Source: SIG607 sp036307305
Lineage (GTDB): Bacteria; Bacillota; Clostridia; Oscillospirales; Acutalibacteraceae
Length of the DNA: 64,000 bases
Direction of reading: 5' to 3'
Assembly (NCBI GenBank): GCA_036307305.1
Contig: JAXJXV010000020.1
Coordinates: 1-64,000 of the forward strand
The notes beneath the pieces were generated by a model, which saw only the letters and a program-made list of their open reading frames with translations, was not told the origin of the DNA and made no database searches. The translations under genes were made by a program, and so were the position numbers. This document shows, in pieces, positions 55,640-63,770 of the stretch. How positions within the stretch are numbered: position 1 is the stretch's first letter; every line of letters starts with the position of its first letter.

Positions 55640-58264
55640 ATGCAGTGGACTTCTCTTAATGAACTCAGAGAAAAATATCTTTCTTTTTTTGAAGGAAAGG
55701 GACATTTACGTCTTGGCAGCTTTTCTTTAGTGCCTAATAACGATAAATCCCTTTTGCTTATTAATTCGGGTATGGCGCCTATGAAAAAGTATTTCACAGG
55801 TGAAATAACTCCACCCAGAAACCGTGTTACTACCTGTCAGAAGTGTATCCGTACGCCTGACCTTGAGCGTGTAGGTCATACTGCGCGTCACGGTACATAT
55901 TTTGAAATGCTCGGTAACTTCTCTTTCGGCGATTATTTTAAGGAAGAGGCTATATCTTGGGCGTGGGAATTCCTTACCGAAACTTTGGAAATTCCAAAAG
56001 AGCTTCTCTGGCCTTCTATTTACGAAGAAGACGATGAGGCTTACGCTATATGGAGAGATAAAATCGGTGTAGATGAAAGCCATATAGTTCGTCTCGGTAA
56101 AGCCGATAACTTCTGGGAGCATGGAACAGGTCCCTGCGGTCCATGTAGCGAAATTTATTTCGACAGAGGCGTTAAATACGGATGCGGCAGTCCTGACTGT
56201 AAACCCGGCTGTGAATGTGACAGATATATGGAAATCTGGAACAACGTATTTTCACAGTTCAACAATATGGGCGACGGCACCTATACCGAGCTTGAGCATA
56301 AAAATATTGATACGGGTATGGGTCTTGAAAGACTTGCCTGTGTTATGCAGGGTGTTGACAATATGTTTGAGGTTGACACCATCAGAAATATACTAAATAA
56401 GGTTTGCCAGATTTCAGGTAAAACCTACGGTAAAGACAGCGGCAACGATATTTCTATCCGCGCCGTTACAGACCATAGCCGCGCCGCTACCTTTATGATT
56501 AGCGACGGTATTATGCCTTCTAACGAGGGTAGAGGCTACGTGCTTCGCCGTCTTATAAGAAGAGCCGCGCGTCACGGAAAAATGCTTGGTATTAACCGTC
56601 CTTTCCTTGTGGAAATGTGCGATGCCGTAATTAAAGAAAACGTTAATGCTTATACCGAGCTTGGTGAAAAGGAAACTCTTATTAAAAAGGTTCTTGCTAC
56701 TGAGGAAGCCGCTTTCTCAAAAACCATCGACCAAGGTCTTGCTATTATTACCGAGCTTACCAAAAACGGCGGTGTTGTATCGGGCGAGGACGCTTTCCGC
56801 CTTTACGATACTTACGGCTTCCCACTTGACCTTACAAAAGATATACTCAGTGAAAAGAATATGAGCGTTGACGAAGAAACCTTCAATAAGCTTATGCAGG
56901 AGCAAAGACAAAAGGCAAGAGAGGGTAGAAAGGCGTCGGATGCTCAGTCCTGGAAGAGCGACGGTATTTCCTTTGACAATCTGAGCGAAACTGTTTTTGT
57001 TGGCTATACCGACGAGGTTTGCAGCGGTAGTGTTGTAGGTATCGCTCTTGAGGGCGAACAGTCAGGCAGTATAAACGAGGGTCAAAAGGGCGTTATCGTT
57101 CTCGATACAACTTGTTTCTATGCTGAAAGCGGCGGACAGGTTGGAGATACGGGTATTATCGAAAATGAAAACGGCTGTTTCGTGGTTGAAAATACCACCA
57201 AAAACGGCGGAGTGTTTATGCATTTCGGTACTATGGAAAAGGGAAGCTTTTCTGTAGGAGATGCCGTTAAGGGTGTTATTGATACTGCAAGACGTAATGC
57301 TATAAAGAGAAATCATACTGCGGCGCATCTTTTACAGGCGGCGCTGAGAAAGGTGCTTGGAACTCACGTTGAACAGGCTGGTCAGCTTGTAAATGATAAG
57401 GCAGTAAGATTTGACTTTACTCATTTTTCTGCTATGACAGAGGATGAAATCAACGAGGTTGAAACCTATGTAAACGCTGTTATACTTGCAGGTATAGAGG
57501 TTGATAACCGCGAAATGCCTATTGAAGAAGCAAAGAAAATGGGCGCAATGGCACTGTTTGGCGAGAAGTACGGCGACGTTGTAAGGGTTGTTGCAGTTTC
57601 TGATAAATCTGTTGAGCTTTGCGGTGGTACACATATTGATAATTCCGCAAAAATCGGTCTGTTCAGAATTATTTCTGAGTCGGGTATTGCTTCAGGTGTG
57701 AGAAGAATTGAGGCTGTAACGGGTACGGGCGTTCTTGATACACTTATTCACTATAAAGAAATTATTGATGCCGCAGCCGCTGTGCAGAAATGCGGTAATA
57801 TAGAAGAACTTGCAACAAAAACTGCTTCTCTTGTGGCGGAAAATAAGGAAAAAGACAAGAAGATTGCCGCTCTTGAAGCAAAACTTGCAGGTGGAAAGCT
57901 TGACGATATCATTAAAAATGCCGTTACTATAGGCGATACCGTGGTTGTCTCTGCAGTTCTTGAGGGAACGGGCAGTGAGGAACTTAGAAGTATGGCAGAA
58001 AAGGTTAAGGGTGACAATCCTTTGGCTATTGCTGTGTTTGCAGGCGTAAATGACGGAAAGCTTACCTTCTGCGCGGCTTGCGGAAAAGAGGCTGTAGCTA
58101 AGGGTGTCAGTGCGGGTAATCTTGTCAGAAGCGTTGCTGAGATTGCAGGAGGTAAGGGCGGCGGACGTCCTGATTTTGCGATGGCAGGCGGTAAAGATGT
58201 TGCCCTTGCAGGAAAGGCTATTGATGCTGTAACCGAGCTTGTTAAAGATATGATAGGAGAATAA
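55640..58264 (+). CDS. alaS: Alanyl-tRNA synthetase
   Basis: An 874-residue protein. Class II catalytic domain (NELREKYLSFFEGKGHLRLGSFSLVP, TCQKCIRTPDLERVGHTARHGTYFEMLGNFSFGDYF), the editing domain with the zinc site HTAAHLLQAALRK and ELCGGTHIDNSA, a coiled-coil linker, and the C-Ala DHHA1 domain ending GGKGGGRPDFAMAGG. The length is standard. It charges tRNA-Ala and edits Ser/Gly mischarging. It leads the group alaS-HIT-PRTase-comEC-holA. Confidence 0.97.
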   Translation: MQWTSLNELREKYLSFFEGKGHLRLGSFSLVPNNDKSLLLINSGMAPMKKYFTGEITPPRNRVTTCQKCIRTPDLERVGHTARHGTYFEMLGNFSFGDYFKEEAISWAWEFLTETLEIPKELLWPSIYEEDDEAYAIWRDKIGVDESHIVRLGKADNFWEHGTGPCGPCSEIYFDRGVKYGCGSPDCKPGCECDRYMEIWNNVFSQFNNMGDGTYTELEHKNIDTGMGLERLACVMQGVDNMFEVDTIRNILNKVCQISGKTYGKDSGNDISIRAVTDHSRAATFMISDGIMPSNEGRGYVLRRLIRRAARHGKMLGINRPFLVEMCDAVIKENVNAYTELGEKETLIKKVLATEEAAFSKTIDQGLAIITELTKNGGVVSGEDAFRLYDTYGFPLDLTKDILSEKNMSVDEETFNKLMQEQRQKAREGRKASDAQSWKSDGISFDNLSETVFVGYTDEVCSGSVVGIALEGEQSGSINEGQKGVIVLDTTCFYAESGGQVGDTGIIENENGCFVVENTTKNGGVFMHFGTMEKGSFSVGDAVKGVIDTARRNAIKRNHTAAHLLQAALRKVLGTHVEQAGQLVNDKAVRFDFTHFSAMTEDEINEVETYVNAVILAGIEVDNREMPIEEAKKMGAMALFGEKYGDVVRVVAVSDKSVELCGGTHIDNSAKIGLFRIISESGIASGVRRIEAVTGTGVLDTLIHYKEIIDAAAAVQKCGNIEELATKTASLVAENKEKDKKIAALEAKLAGGKLDDIIKNAVTIGDTVVVSAVLEGTGSEELRSMAEKVKGDNPLAIAVFAGVNDGKLTFCAACGKEAVAKGVSAGNLVRSVAEIAGGKGGGRPDFAMAGGKDVALAGKAIDAVTELVKDMIGE

Positions 58265-58266
58265 AT

Positions 58267-58605
58267 ATGGATTGTTTGTTCTGTAAAATAGCGGCGGGTG
58301 AGATTCCCTCCACAAAGGTTTACGAGGATGAATTCGTATACGCTTTTTTGGATATAGACCCTCAGGCTCCTTTTCACTGTATAATCATTCCTAAGGAGCA
58401 TATAAGCGGCGCTGATATGATAAACAGTGATAACAGCTTTCTTGTTGCTAAGGTGTTTGAGGCGGTCGCTAAAATTGCTGAACAGGAAAAGCTTGAAAAA
58501 GGATTTCGAGTAGTAAACAACTGTGGCGAGGACGGAGGACAGACTGTAGGTCATATACACTTTCATTTACTTGCCAGAAGAAATCTTGCTTGGCCTCCGG
58601 GCTGA
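58267..58605 (+). CDS. HIT family (HINT-like) nucleotide hydrolase
   Basis: A 112-residue protein. CLFCKIAAGEIPSTKVYEDEFVYAFLDIDPQAPFHCIIIPKEHI and the histidine triad HIHFHLLARR identify a HINT-type protein. Members hydrolyse AMP-lysine, AMP-alanine or aminoacyl adenylates, which fits its place 2 bases after a tRNA synthetase gene, although this link is inference. Cytoplasmic. Confidence 0.94.
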   Translation: MDCLFCKIAAGEIPSTKVYEDEFVYAFLDIDPQAPFHCIIIPKEHISGADMINSDNSFLVAKVFEAVAKIAEQEKLEKGFRVVNNCGEDGGQTVGHIHFHLLARRNLAWPPG

Positions 58606-58631
58606 TAAATTTGTCTTAGTAGGTGGAAAAG

Positions 58632-59171
58632 ATGTCTGATTTTTATACTATGAAAATTGCGGGACTTGAGAGAAAGTTGGAAAAGTTTCCCGTAAGCGAT
58701 AAGCTTGATATTGCGGCTTTTATTATTTTCGGCGATACAGAGCTTACCGTAAAGGGAAGCGAGGAGCTTCTTAAAAAGGTTCCTGCGTTTGACGTTATTC
58801 TTACTCCCGAAGCAAAAAGTATTCCTATTGCTTATGAGATGGCAAGACAGTCGGGTAAGCCTTATATAATCGCAAGAAAAGGCGTTAAGGTTTATATGAG
58901 AAATCCTTTAAAGGTTTGCGTCCGCTCAATTACTACTGCGAAGGAACAGGAACTGTATCTTGGCGAAACTGAGGTAAATCTTCTTAAAGGAAAAAGAGTG
59001 CTTATCGTAGACGACGTTATAAGCACGGGAGAATCTCTTGCCGCAACGAGAAAGCTTGTTAGCGAAGCAGGTGGAATAGAAGCCGCTTCCTGCGCGTTTC
59101 TTGCTGAGGGTGACGCCGCTGACAGAACTGACATAATTTACCTTGAAAAGCTACCGCTATTTTTCAAATAA
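58632..59171 (+). CDS. Phosphoribosyltransferase (adenine/xanthine type)
   Basis: Start at the ATG at 58632, 5 bases after aggtgg. It gives 179 residues. The PRPP loop is VLIVDDVISTGESLAATRKL. DVILTPEAKSIPIAYEMARQSGKPYIIARKGVKVYMRNPL resembles the type I purine PRTase region of Apt/PurR-like proteins. The base specificity is not certain. It lies between the HIT gene and comEC, overlapping comEC by 29 bases. Confidence 0.82.
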   Translation: MSDFYTMKIAGLERKLEKFPVSDKLDIAAFIIFGDTELTVKGSEELLKKVPAFDVILTPEAKSIPIAYEMARQSGKPYIIARKGVKVYMRNPLKVCVRSITTAKEQELYLGETEVNLLKGKRVLIVDDVISTGESLAATRKLVSEAGGIEAASCAFLAEGDAADRTDIIYLEKLPLFFK

Positions 59172-60654
59172 AACCACAGGCGCAAACAAGCTGTTTCCAT
59201 ACGCTTTGCCTACGGCCGTGTGTATGCTTTTATTATCCTTTGCTTTAAAGACGGCCGGTCAGATATTTTATCTGATTACTGCCGTCTTGCTTTTTGCTTT
59301 GGGCGGAGTGGTTTGCGTATTTAAAAAGCAATGGGGTTTGCTTTTAAGCTTAATAATACTGGGAACGTTTTGTGTGCGAATTCTTTTCGTTTTAACAGTA
59401 GAGGTTGAAAATTCACACCGTAACTGCGGTGAGCCGGAAACCATAACGGCGGTGGTTATGCAAAACGCTGATTATTTTGACGATACCGACAGCTTTGGAA
59501 GATGTAACGTAGTGGTAAAGGACAGCCGTAGAGGAACTGTCAAAAAGGGAAGTGTTATAAGTTTTAAAGGTGACGGAGTGTCGGGACTTGCTGTGGGCGA
59601 TAAGATATCTGCAGATATTTTGCTTTCTGACTTTAAAAACGAAGAAACCGCGCTTTCCTATTACAGTGAAAATATTTTCACTGTGGGTGAAGTGACAGAG
59701 AATCTTGCGGTAATCGGAAGAAGTAAGGGGATTTACGCTCTTGCGGGAAAGGTGAACGGTTATATAAAGAACTGTCTTGAAAATAATACCGAAAACGGCG
59801 GTGTTCTTTTAGCGCTTATGACGGGTGACAGAACTATTCTTAGCGACGACCTTTATGAAAAGGTGAAGGTTGCAGGTGTAAGCCACGTTCTTGTAGTTTC
59901 CGGTATGCATCTTTCTATACTTTGCGGATTTCTTTTTAAGCTTTTAAATTTTATTAAATGCAATGATTTTCTAAAGGATACAATACTGCTTCTTTTTCTC
60001 TTTATTATGATGTGCGTTTGCGGTTTCAGTATGTCAATGCTGAGAGCAGGTATAGTGTACGTTGTTATTATGGTGTACAGACGGCTTTTAAGAAGAACAA
60101 ACTCACTTCTTTGTCTTGCAGATGCTGTGATAATAGTGCTTTTTATACATCCTTTTGCAGTACATAGCGTGGTGTTCGGGCTTTCCTTTGCTTCTACTTT
60201 TGGAATTCTTGTGTTGTCTGAAAAAATAGGATTTTATCTCACTGCAACTAAAAAGCTTAACGTCTTAACACAGGAAATAGTTTCAGCCTGTTCGGTGTCA
60301 TTGTCGGCATATATAGCTACGATACCTATTGTAGTTTACAACTTTGGGTATATATCCACCTATGCAATTCTGGTTAATGTTTTAATTTCTTTTGTGTCTA
60401 CCGCAATGCTTGTGCTGAGTGTTTTAGGCGTAGCGTTTGGGTTTATACCTTTTATCAGAACAGTATTGCTTTTTATTGCCGATAAATCGGCGGATTATTT
60501 TATTTTTATAGTGGAACTGGCAAATAAAATGCCTGTTTCCGTAATTCCTTTCAGAAACAGTCGGCTTTTAGCCGTACTTATAGTTATATTGATATCACTT
60601 TTCTGGATTATAAAAAACAAACAATTAATTAAAATCATAAAGGGGCGAAAATAA
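59143..60654 (+). CDS. ComEC/Rec2-type competence membrane protein lacking the beta-lactamase-like domain
   Basis: A 503-residue protein. The frame begins at a TTG inside the preceding gene; no strong ribosome site is visible, so translation is probably coupled. Two N-terminal hydrophobic hairpins, a soluble DUF4131-like part, then the Competence domain with ALMTGDRTILSDDLYEKVKVAGVSHVLVVSGMHLSILCGF and about eight more membrane helices. The C-terminal metallo-beta-lactamase-like domain found in ~750-residue ComEC is absent. Known: ComEC forms the DNA-uptake channel. It is followed directly by holA, the usual comEC-holA order. Confidence 0.87.
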   Translation: MKSYRYFSNKTTGANKLFPYALPTAVCMLLLSFALKTAGQIFYLITAVLLFALGGVVCVFKKQWGLLLSLIILGTFCVRILFVLTVEVENSHRNCGEPETITAVVMQNADYFDDTDSFGRCNVVVKDSRRGTVKKGSVISFKGDGVSGLAVGDKISADILLSDFKNEETALSYYSENIFTVGEVTENLAVIGRSKGIYALAGKVNGYIKNCLENNTENGGVLLALMTGDRTILSDDLYEKVKVAGVSHVLVVSGMHLSILCGFLFKLLNFIKCNDFLKDTILLLFLFIMMCVCGFSMSMLRAGIVYVVIMVYRRLLRRTNSLLCLADAVIIVLFIHPFAVHSVVFGLSFASTFGILVLSEKIGFYLTATKKLNVLTQEIVSACSVSLSAYIATIPIVVYNFGYISTYAILVNVLISFVSTAMLVLSVLGVAFGFIPFIRTVLLFIADKSADYFIFIVELANKMPVSVIPFRNSRLLAVLIVILISLFWIIKNKQLIKIIKGRK

Positions 60655-61715
60655 TGGCAGTATGCAATGAATCTCATATTAAAAACGATATTAAGCTTTC
60701 GGCTTTTGCCCCCTGTTATATCATTTACGGAAATGACGGATATTTAAAAAGACAGAACGCTCTGAATATTGTAAATGCGGTAGTGGATACTGAGGATATA
60801 TTTAATTTTCAAAAATTCGTAGGGGAATGTTCCTTACAGGAGGTATACGACGCTAAGGAACAGCTGCCTCTTATGGCAGATAAAAAATGTATTCTTATTG
60901 AGGATTACGATTTCCTTGATTGCTCGGCTTCGGATTTTGAAAAGCTTCTTCAGATATGCGGAGAAAAAAGTGAGGACTGTGTCGTTGTTTTGCTTTTCAC
61001 TGCTATAGATTTTGACTTAAAAAAATTACCCGACCGCTTTAAAAAGCTTGTGAGTGCTACCGAAAAATGCGGAGGCAGGGCAGTGCTTATTAATCACCGT
61101 CAGACAGGTGAGCTTGTTAAAACAGTAATTGGCGCCTGTGAAAAACGCGGTTGTTCTATGCGTAGCGATGTAGCAAGATTTTTTATTGATTACGTGTCCA
61201 GTGATACCGATACTATCATCAACGAGATTGAAAAGCTTTGCGCCTATAAGAAAAGCGGAAGCATTGACATACCTCTTATAAAGAAGATTTGTATACAGAA
61301 TATTGAACAGTCTATTTACGATTTGTCTGCAAAAATTATAGGTAAAGACGTAGGCGGCGCTTTGACACTGCTTGACGAGCTTCTTTATATGCGAATTAAA
61401 CCTCTTATGATTCTCAGCACCGTGTCAAGCGTTTATGTTGATGCGCTCAGGGTTTATGCCGCCAAAAAAGACGGGACGAATATGGCTGAGTTTATAGAAA
61501 AATTCGGGTATTCAGGCAGAAGCTTTCTCATTGATAAGGCTGTTAAAAACCTTTCCATACTTACTGTCAAACAACTTAAAATTAGTATTGACGAGCTTTG
61601 CAGAGCAGATAATATGCTCAAAAGCTTTTCGGGTGAGGACAGAATTGTCCTTGAAGAGCTTATTGTACGTCTTTCCTATATAGCGTCAAAGGGTGAGTCC
61701 ATTGATAAAAATTAA
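60654..61715 (+). CDS. holA: DNA polymerase III delta subunit
   Basis: A 353-residue protein whose ATG overlaps the comEC stop (taATGg), with ggggcg upstream. Typical HolA blocks: CYIIYGNDGYLKRQNALNIV, LPLMADKKCILIEDYDFLD, LINHRQTGELVKTVIGACEKRG, a degenerate AAA+ fold, and helical collar sequences near the end (SFSGEDRIVLEELIVRLSYI). It loads the beta clamp with the tau/delta' subunits. Confidence 0.9.
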   Translation: MAVCNESHIKNDIKLSAFAPCYIIYGNDGYLKRQNALNIVNAVVDTEDIFNFQKFVGECSLQEVYDAKEQLPLMADKKCILIEDYDFLDCSASDFEKLLQICGEKSEDCVVVLLFTAIDFDLKKLPDRFKKLVSATEKCGGRAVLINHRQTGELVKTVIGACEKRGCSMRSDVARFFIDYVSSDTDTIINEIEKLCAYKKSGSIDIPLIKKICIQNIEQSIYDLSAKIIGKDVGGALTLLDELLYMRIKPLMILSTVSSVYVDALRVYAAKKDGTNMAEFIEKFGYSGRSFLIDKAVKNLSILTVKQLKISIDELCRADNMLKSFSGEDRIVLEELIVRLSYIASKGESIDKN

Positions 61716-62307
61716 GCAGACCGTAATTGTTGAGGGGAAATACGATAAAATCAATATTGAAAACTTTATTGATGCCTATATAATATCAACAGACGGCTTC
61801 AGAATATTTAAGGATAAAGAAAAAACAGACTTAATTAGAACACTTGCAAAAAACTGCGGAATTATTATAATGACAGACAGCGACAGCGCAGGTATGGTTA
61901 TACGTTCACACCTGAAAGGCGTTGTGGCTGAGGGCGAGATTATACAGGTCTATCTTCCGCAGATAAAAGGCAAGGAAAAAAGAAAAAATAAACACAGCGC
62001 CGAAGGCTTTTTAGGCGTTGAGGGACTTAGCGAGGAAGTTATAAAGGATGCGCTTTTAAAAGCAGGGATAAACGGTGAGTTTACTGAAAAAAGAAGCGAA
62101 AAAACCGTTACCAAAGCCCTGTTTTATGCGCTTGGGCTTTCGGGAAATGACGGCGCGGCGCTAAAAAGGGAAGAACTGCTTAAATATTTCAGGCTTCCCA
62201 CGAATATGTCGGCTAATGCAATGCTTGATTATTTTGGACGGATTATGAGTAGCGAAGAATTTAAAGAGGAGTATGAGAAATGCCAAAAGCAAAAGGACAG
62301 CAATTAA
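61702..62307 (+). CDS. Toprim-domain protein (DUF4093, RNase M5-like)
   Basis: Start probably the TTG at 61702 after aaagggtgag (the GTG at 61693 is an alternative), giving about 201 residues; it overlaps holA. A Toprim domain is at the N-terminus: KQTVIVEGKYDKINIENFID with the catalytic Glu and IIIMTDSDSAGMVIRSHL with the DxD. GKEKRKNKHSAEGFLGVEGLS and a C-terminal DUF4093 region follow (LSGNDGAALKREELLKYFRLPTNMSANAMLDYF). RNase M5 matures 5S rRNA in Firmicutes and shares this plan, but the exact role here is inferred. Confidence 0.8.
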   Translation: MIKIKQTVIVEGKYDKINIENFIDAYIISTDGFRIFKDKEKTDLIRTLAKNCGIIIMTDSDSAGMVIRSHLKGVVAEGEIIQVYLPQIKGKEKRKNKHSAEGFLGVEGLSEEVIKDALLKAGINGEFTEKRSEKTVTKALFYALGLSGNDGAALKREELLKYFRLPTNMSANAMLDYFGRIMSSEEFKEEYEKCQKQKDSN

Positions 62308-63275
62308 AAGAGATTGCTATACTTGACATTATTAAAAACTATTCTGATGAAGAAAATCCTGTAAATGCGGTAGAAATTATCGAGAAGCTTAGTTCTATGG
62401 GCATTGAGGTTGAGCGTAAGGCTGTTTACAGAGGTATAGATGCTCTTATAGATTACGGATGTGATATAATTTTTACCCGTACGCCAAAGGCGGGATATTA
62501 TCTCGTAGATAAGCTCTTTGAACTTCCCGAAATATATCTGCTCACCGACGCCGTACAGGCGGCAAGTTTTATAACGGTAAAAAAGACCAGAGAGCTTGTT
62601 AAAAAGCTTGACGGTATGCTTAGTGAGGGCGAAAGACGTAAAAGGGAAAAGGGTCTTTATATAGACAACGGACGAAAGTGCGAGAATGAGGAAATATATT
62701 ATAATATAGATACTCTTTCCAGAGCTATAAGCGAAAATAAAAAGGTTAGCCTTGTGTACTCTGTGAGAAAAATTTCATCTGACAGAAAAATAGTTATGCA
62801 GAGCAAGGAATATAAGGTATCCCCATACGCGCTTATATGGCAGAACGAGCATTACTATCTTGTTGCTAATAACGAAAAATACGATAATCTTATGCATATC
62901 CGCCTTGACAGAGCCCGTAAAATAAGCATTACTAAAGAGAACGCGCGTCATTTCAGCGAGGTTAGTAGCTATACCGATAAATTTGATATAGCTGATTATG
63001 CTTCGAAGAGCTTTCAAATGTATACGGGTGAACTGTGTAATATCGAGTTTGAGTGCAAGGAAGAAATACTTGAACAGGTTGTAGACCGTTTTTCTGATAA
63101 AATATTTATAAGAAATTTTGAAAACGGCTGGTTTACCTTTTCTACCGACGTAAATCTCAGCGAAGGACTTGTAAACTGGATACTTCAGTTTTCAGACAGT
63201 ATAATTGTAAAAGCGCCTGATAAGCTTGTAGAAATGCTTAAAAAAAGAGTGGAAGCGGTTTTGACGTTGTACTGA
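62280..63275 (+). CDS. WYL-domain transcriptional regulator
   Basis: A 331-residue protein overlapping the Toprim gene by 28 bases, with gaggag upstream. N-terminal winged helix (residues ~5-75: ILDIIKNYSDEENPVNAVEIIEKLSSMGIEVERKAVYRGIDALIDYG), a WYL domain (~145-235: KVSPYALIWQNEHYYLVANNEKYDNLMHIRLDRARKISI), and a WCX-like C-terminus. WYL domains sense nucleic acids or nucleotides; members often respond to DNA damage or control phage defence. No defence genes are adjacent, so targets are unknown. Confidence 0.87.
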   Translation: MPKAKGQQLKEIAILDIIKNYSDEENPVNAVEIIEKLSSMGIEVERKAVYRGIDALIDYGCDIIFTRTPKAGYYLVDKLFELPEIYLLTDAVQAASFITVKKTRELVKKLDGMLSEGERRKREKGLYIDNGRKCENEEIYYNIDTLSRAISENKKVSLVYSVRKISSDRKIVMQSKEYKVSPYALIWQNEHYYLVANNEKYDNLMHIRLDRARKISITKENARHFSEVSSYTDKFDIADYASKSFQMYTGELCNIEFECKEEILEQVVDRFSDKIFIRNFENGWFTFSTDVNLSEGLVNWILQFSDSIIVKAPDKLVEMLKKRVEAVLTLY

Positions 63276-63294
63276 AAAACAAAATAAAAAAGGC

Positions 63295-63323
63295 TTGACT
63301 TTTTAACAGTGTTATTATATAAT
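63295..63323 (+). promoter_or_regulatory. Promoter of tRNA-Ser
   Basis: TTGACT (63295-63300), 17-base spacer, TATAAT (63318-63323), 23 bases before the tRNA. Confidence 0.82.
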
Positions 63324-63346
63324 CATTAAGTCACAGCCAAACATAC

Positions 63347-63438
63347 GCAGAGATGGCTGAGTTGGTCTAAGGCGCCCGACTGGAAATCGTGTAACGGCTT
63401 AAACCCGTTCGGGGGTTCGAATCCCCCTCTCTGCGCCA
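63347..63438 (+). tRNA. tRNA-Ser (anticodon GGA)
   Basis: A 92-base type II tRNA with encoded CCA. Acceptor gcagaga pairs with tctctgc, discriminator G, D-arm tggctgagttggtctaaggc, anticodon loop ctGGAaa, a long variable arm (gtgtaacggcttaaacccgttcg region) as expected for Ser, and T-loop gttcgaatc. It reads UCC and UCU codons. It is directly followed by its terminator and the hairpin array. Confidence 0.95.
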
Positions 63439-63470
63439 AAAAATCGACTTGCTTTTGCAAGTCGATTTTT
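63438..63470 (+). terminator. Terminator of tRNA-Ser
   Basis: aaatcgacttgc (63441-63452) and gcaagtcgattt (63457-63468), 12-bp perfect stem, loop tttt, continuing into a T-run. Confidence 0.9.
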
Positions 63471-63474
63471 TTAT

Positions 63475-63673
63475 CCATTGCGAAAGCAATGGCATATCAT
63501 CAAGGGCGACTTGTCGCCCTTGTATCTCATCAGTCCGTAAGGACTGTATATCATCACGCGTAGCGTGTATCAAAAAACCTTTCGCAATGATGATATACAA
63601 AACTAAAGTTTTGATGATATGCAATTCCTTGCGGAATTGGTGATATACAACGGCTATGCCGTTGATTTAATAT
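63475..63673. repeat. Array of variable hairpins joined by a constant 10-base linker, inverted at its centre
   Basis: Seven hairpins: 63475-63492 (loop gaaa), 63502-63521, 63532-63545 (loop gtaa), 63555-63567, then 63599-63612, 63623-63638 and 63649-63663. Stem sequences are all different; each stem is perfectly paired (5-8 bp). Between them is a near-constant linker: gtatatcatc-like on the left (63493-63501, 63522-63531, 63546-63555) and its reverse complement gatgatatac-like on the right (63589-63598, 63613-63622, 63639-63648). The switch in orientation lies at about 63570-63588. There tttcgcaatg repeats in inverse the start of the first hairpin. The array contains no gene. Confidence 0.85.
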
Positions 63674-63696
63674 GTAGTAGTTCAAACACATAACTT

Positions 63697-63730
63697 AAAA
63701 AATCAACAAGTTTCTGCTTGTTGATTTTTT
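63697..63730. terminator. Terminator-like hairpin at the end of the array
   Basis: aatcaacaag (63701-63710) and cttgttgatt (63717-63726), loop tttctg, extended by A4/T4 and a longer T-run. Similar in shape to the tRNA terminator. Confidence 0.8.
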
Positions 63731-63749
63731 TTAGGGTTTCTGCTATACT
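63721..63749 (+). promoter_or_regulatory. Promoter candidate for the ClC gene
   Basis: TTGATT (63721-63726), 17-base spacer, TATACT (63744-63749), 21 bases before the ATG. The -35 lies in the 3' arm of the preceding hairpin. Confidence 0.5.
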
Positions 63750-63770
63750 GTTTTGGTTGAGGTGATAATT

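Noticed and set aside
63475..63673. CRISPR array
   Set aside because: The constant element is only ~10 bases, the intervening segments are 13-20 bases and self-complementary, and orientation flips in the middle. No cas genes are near.
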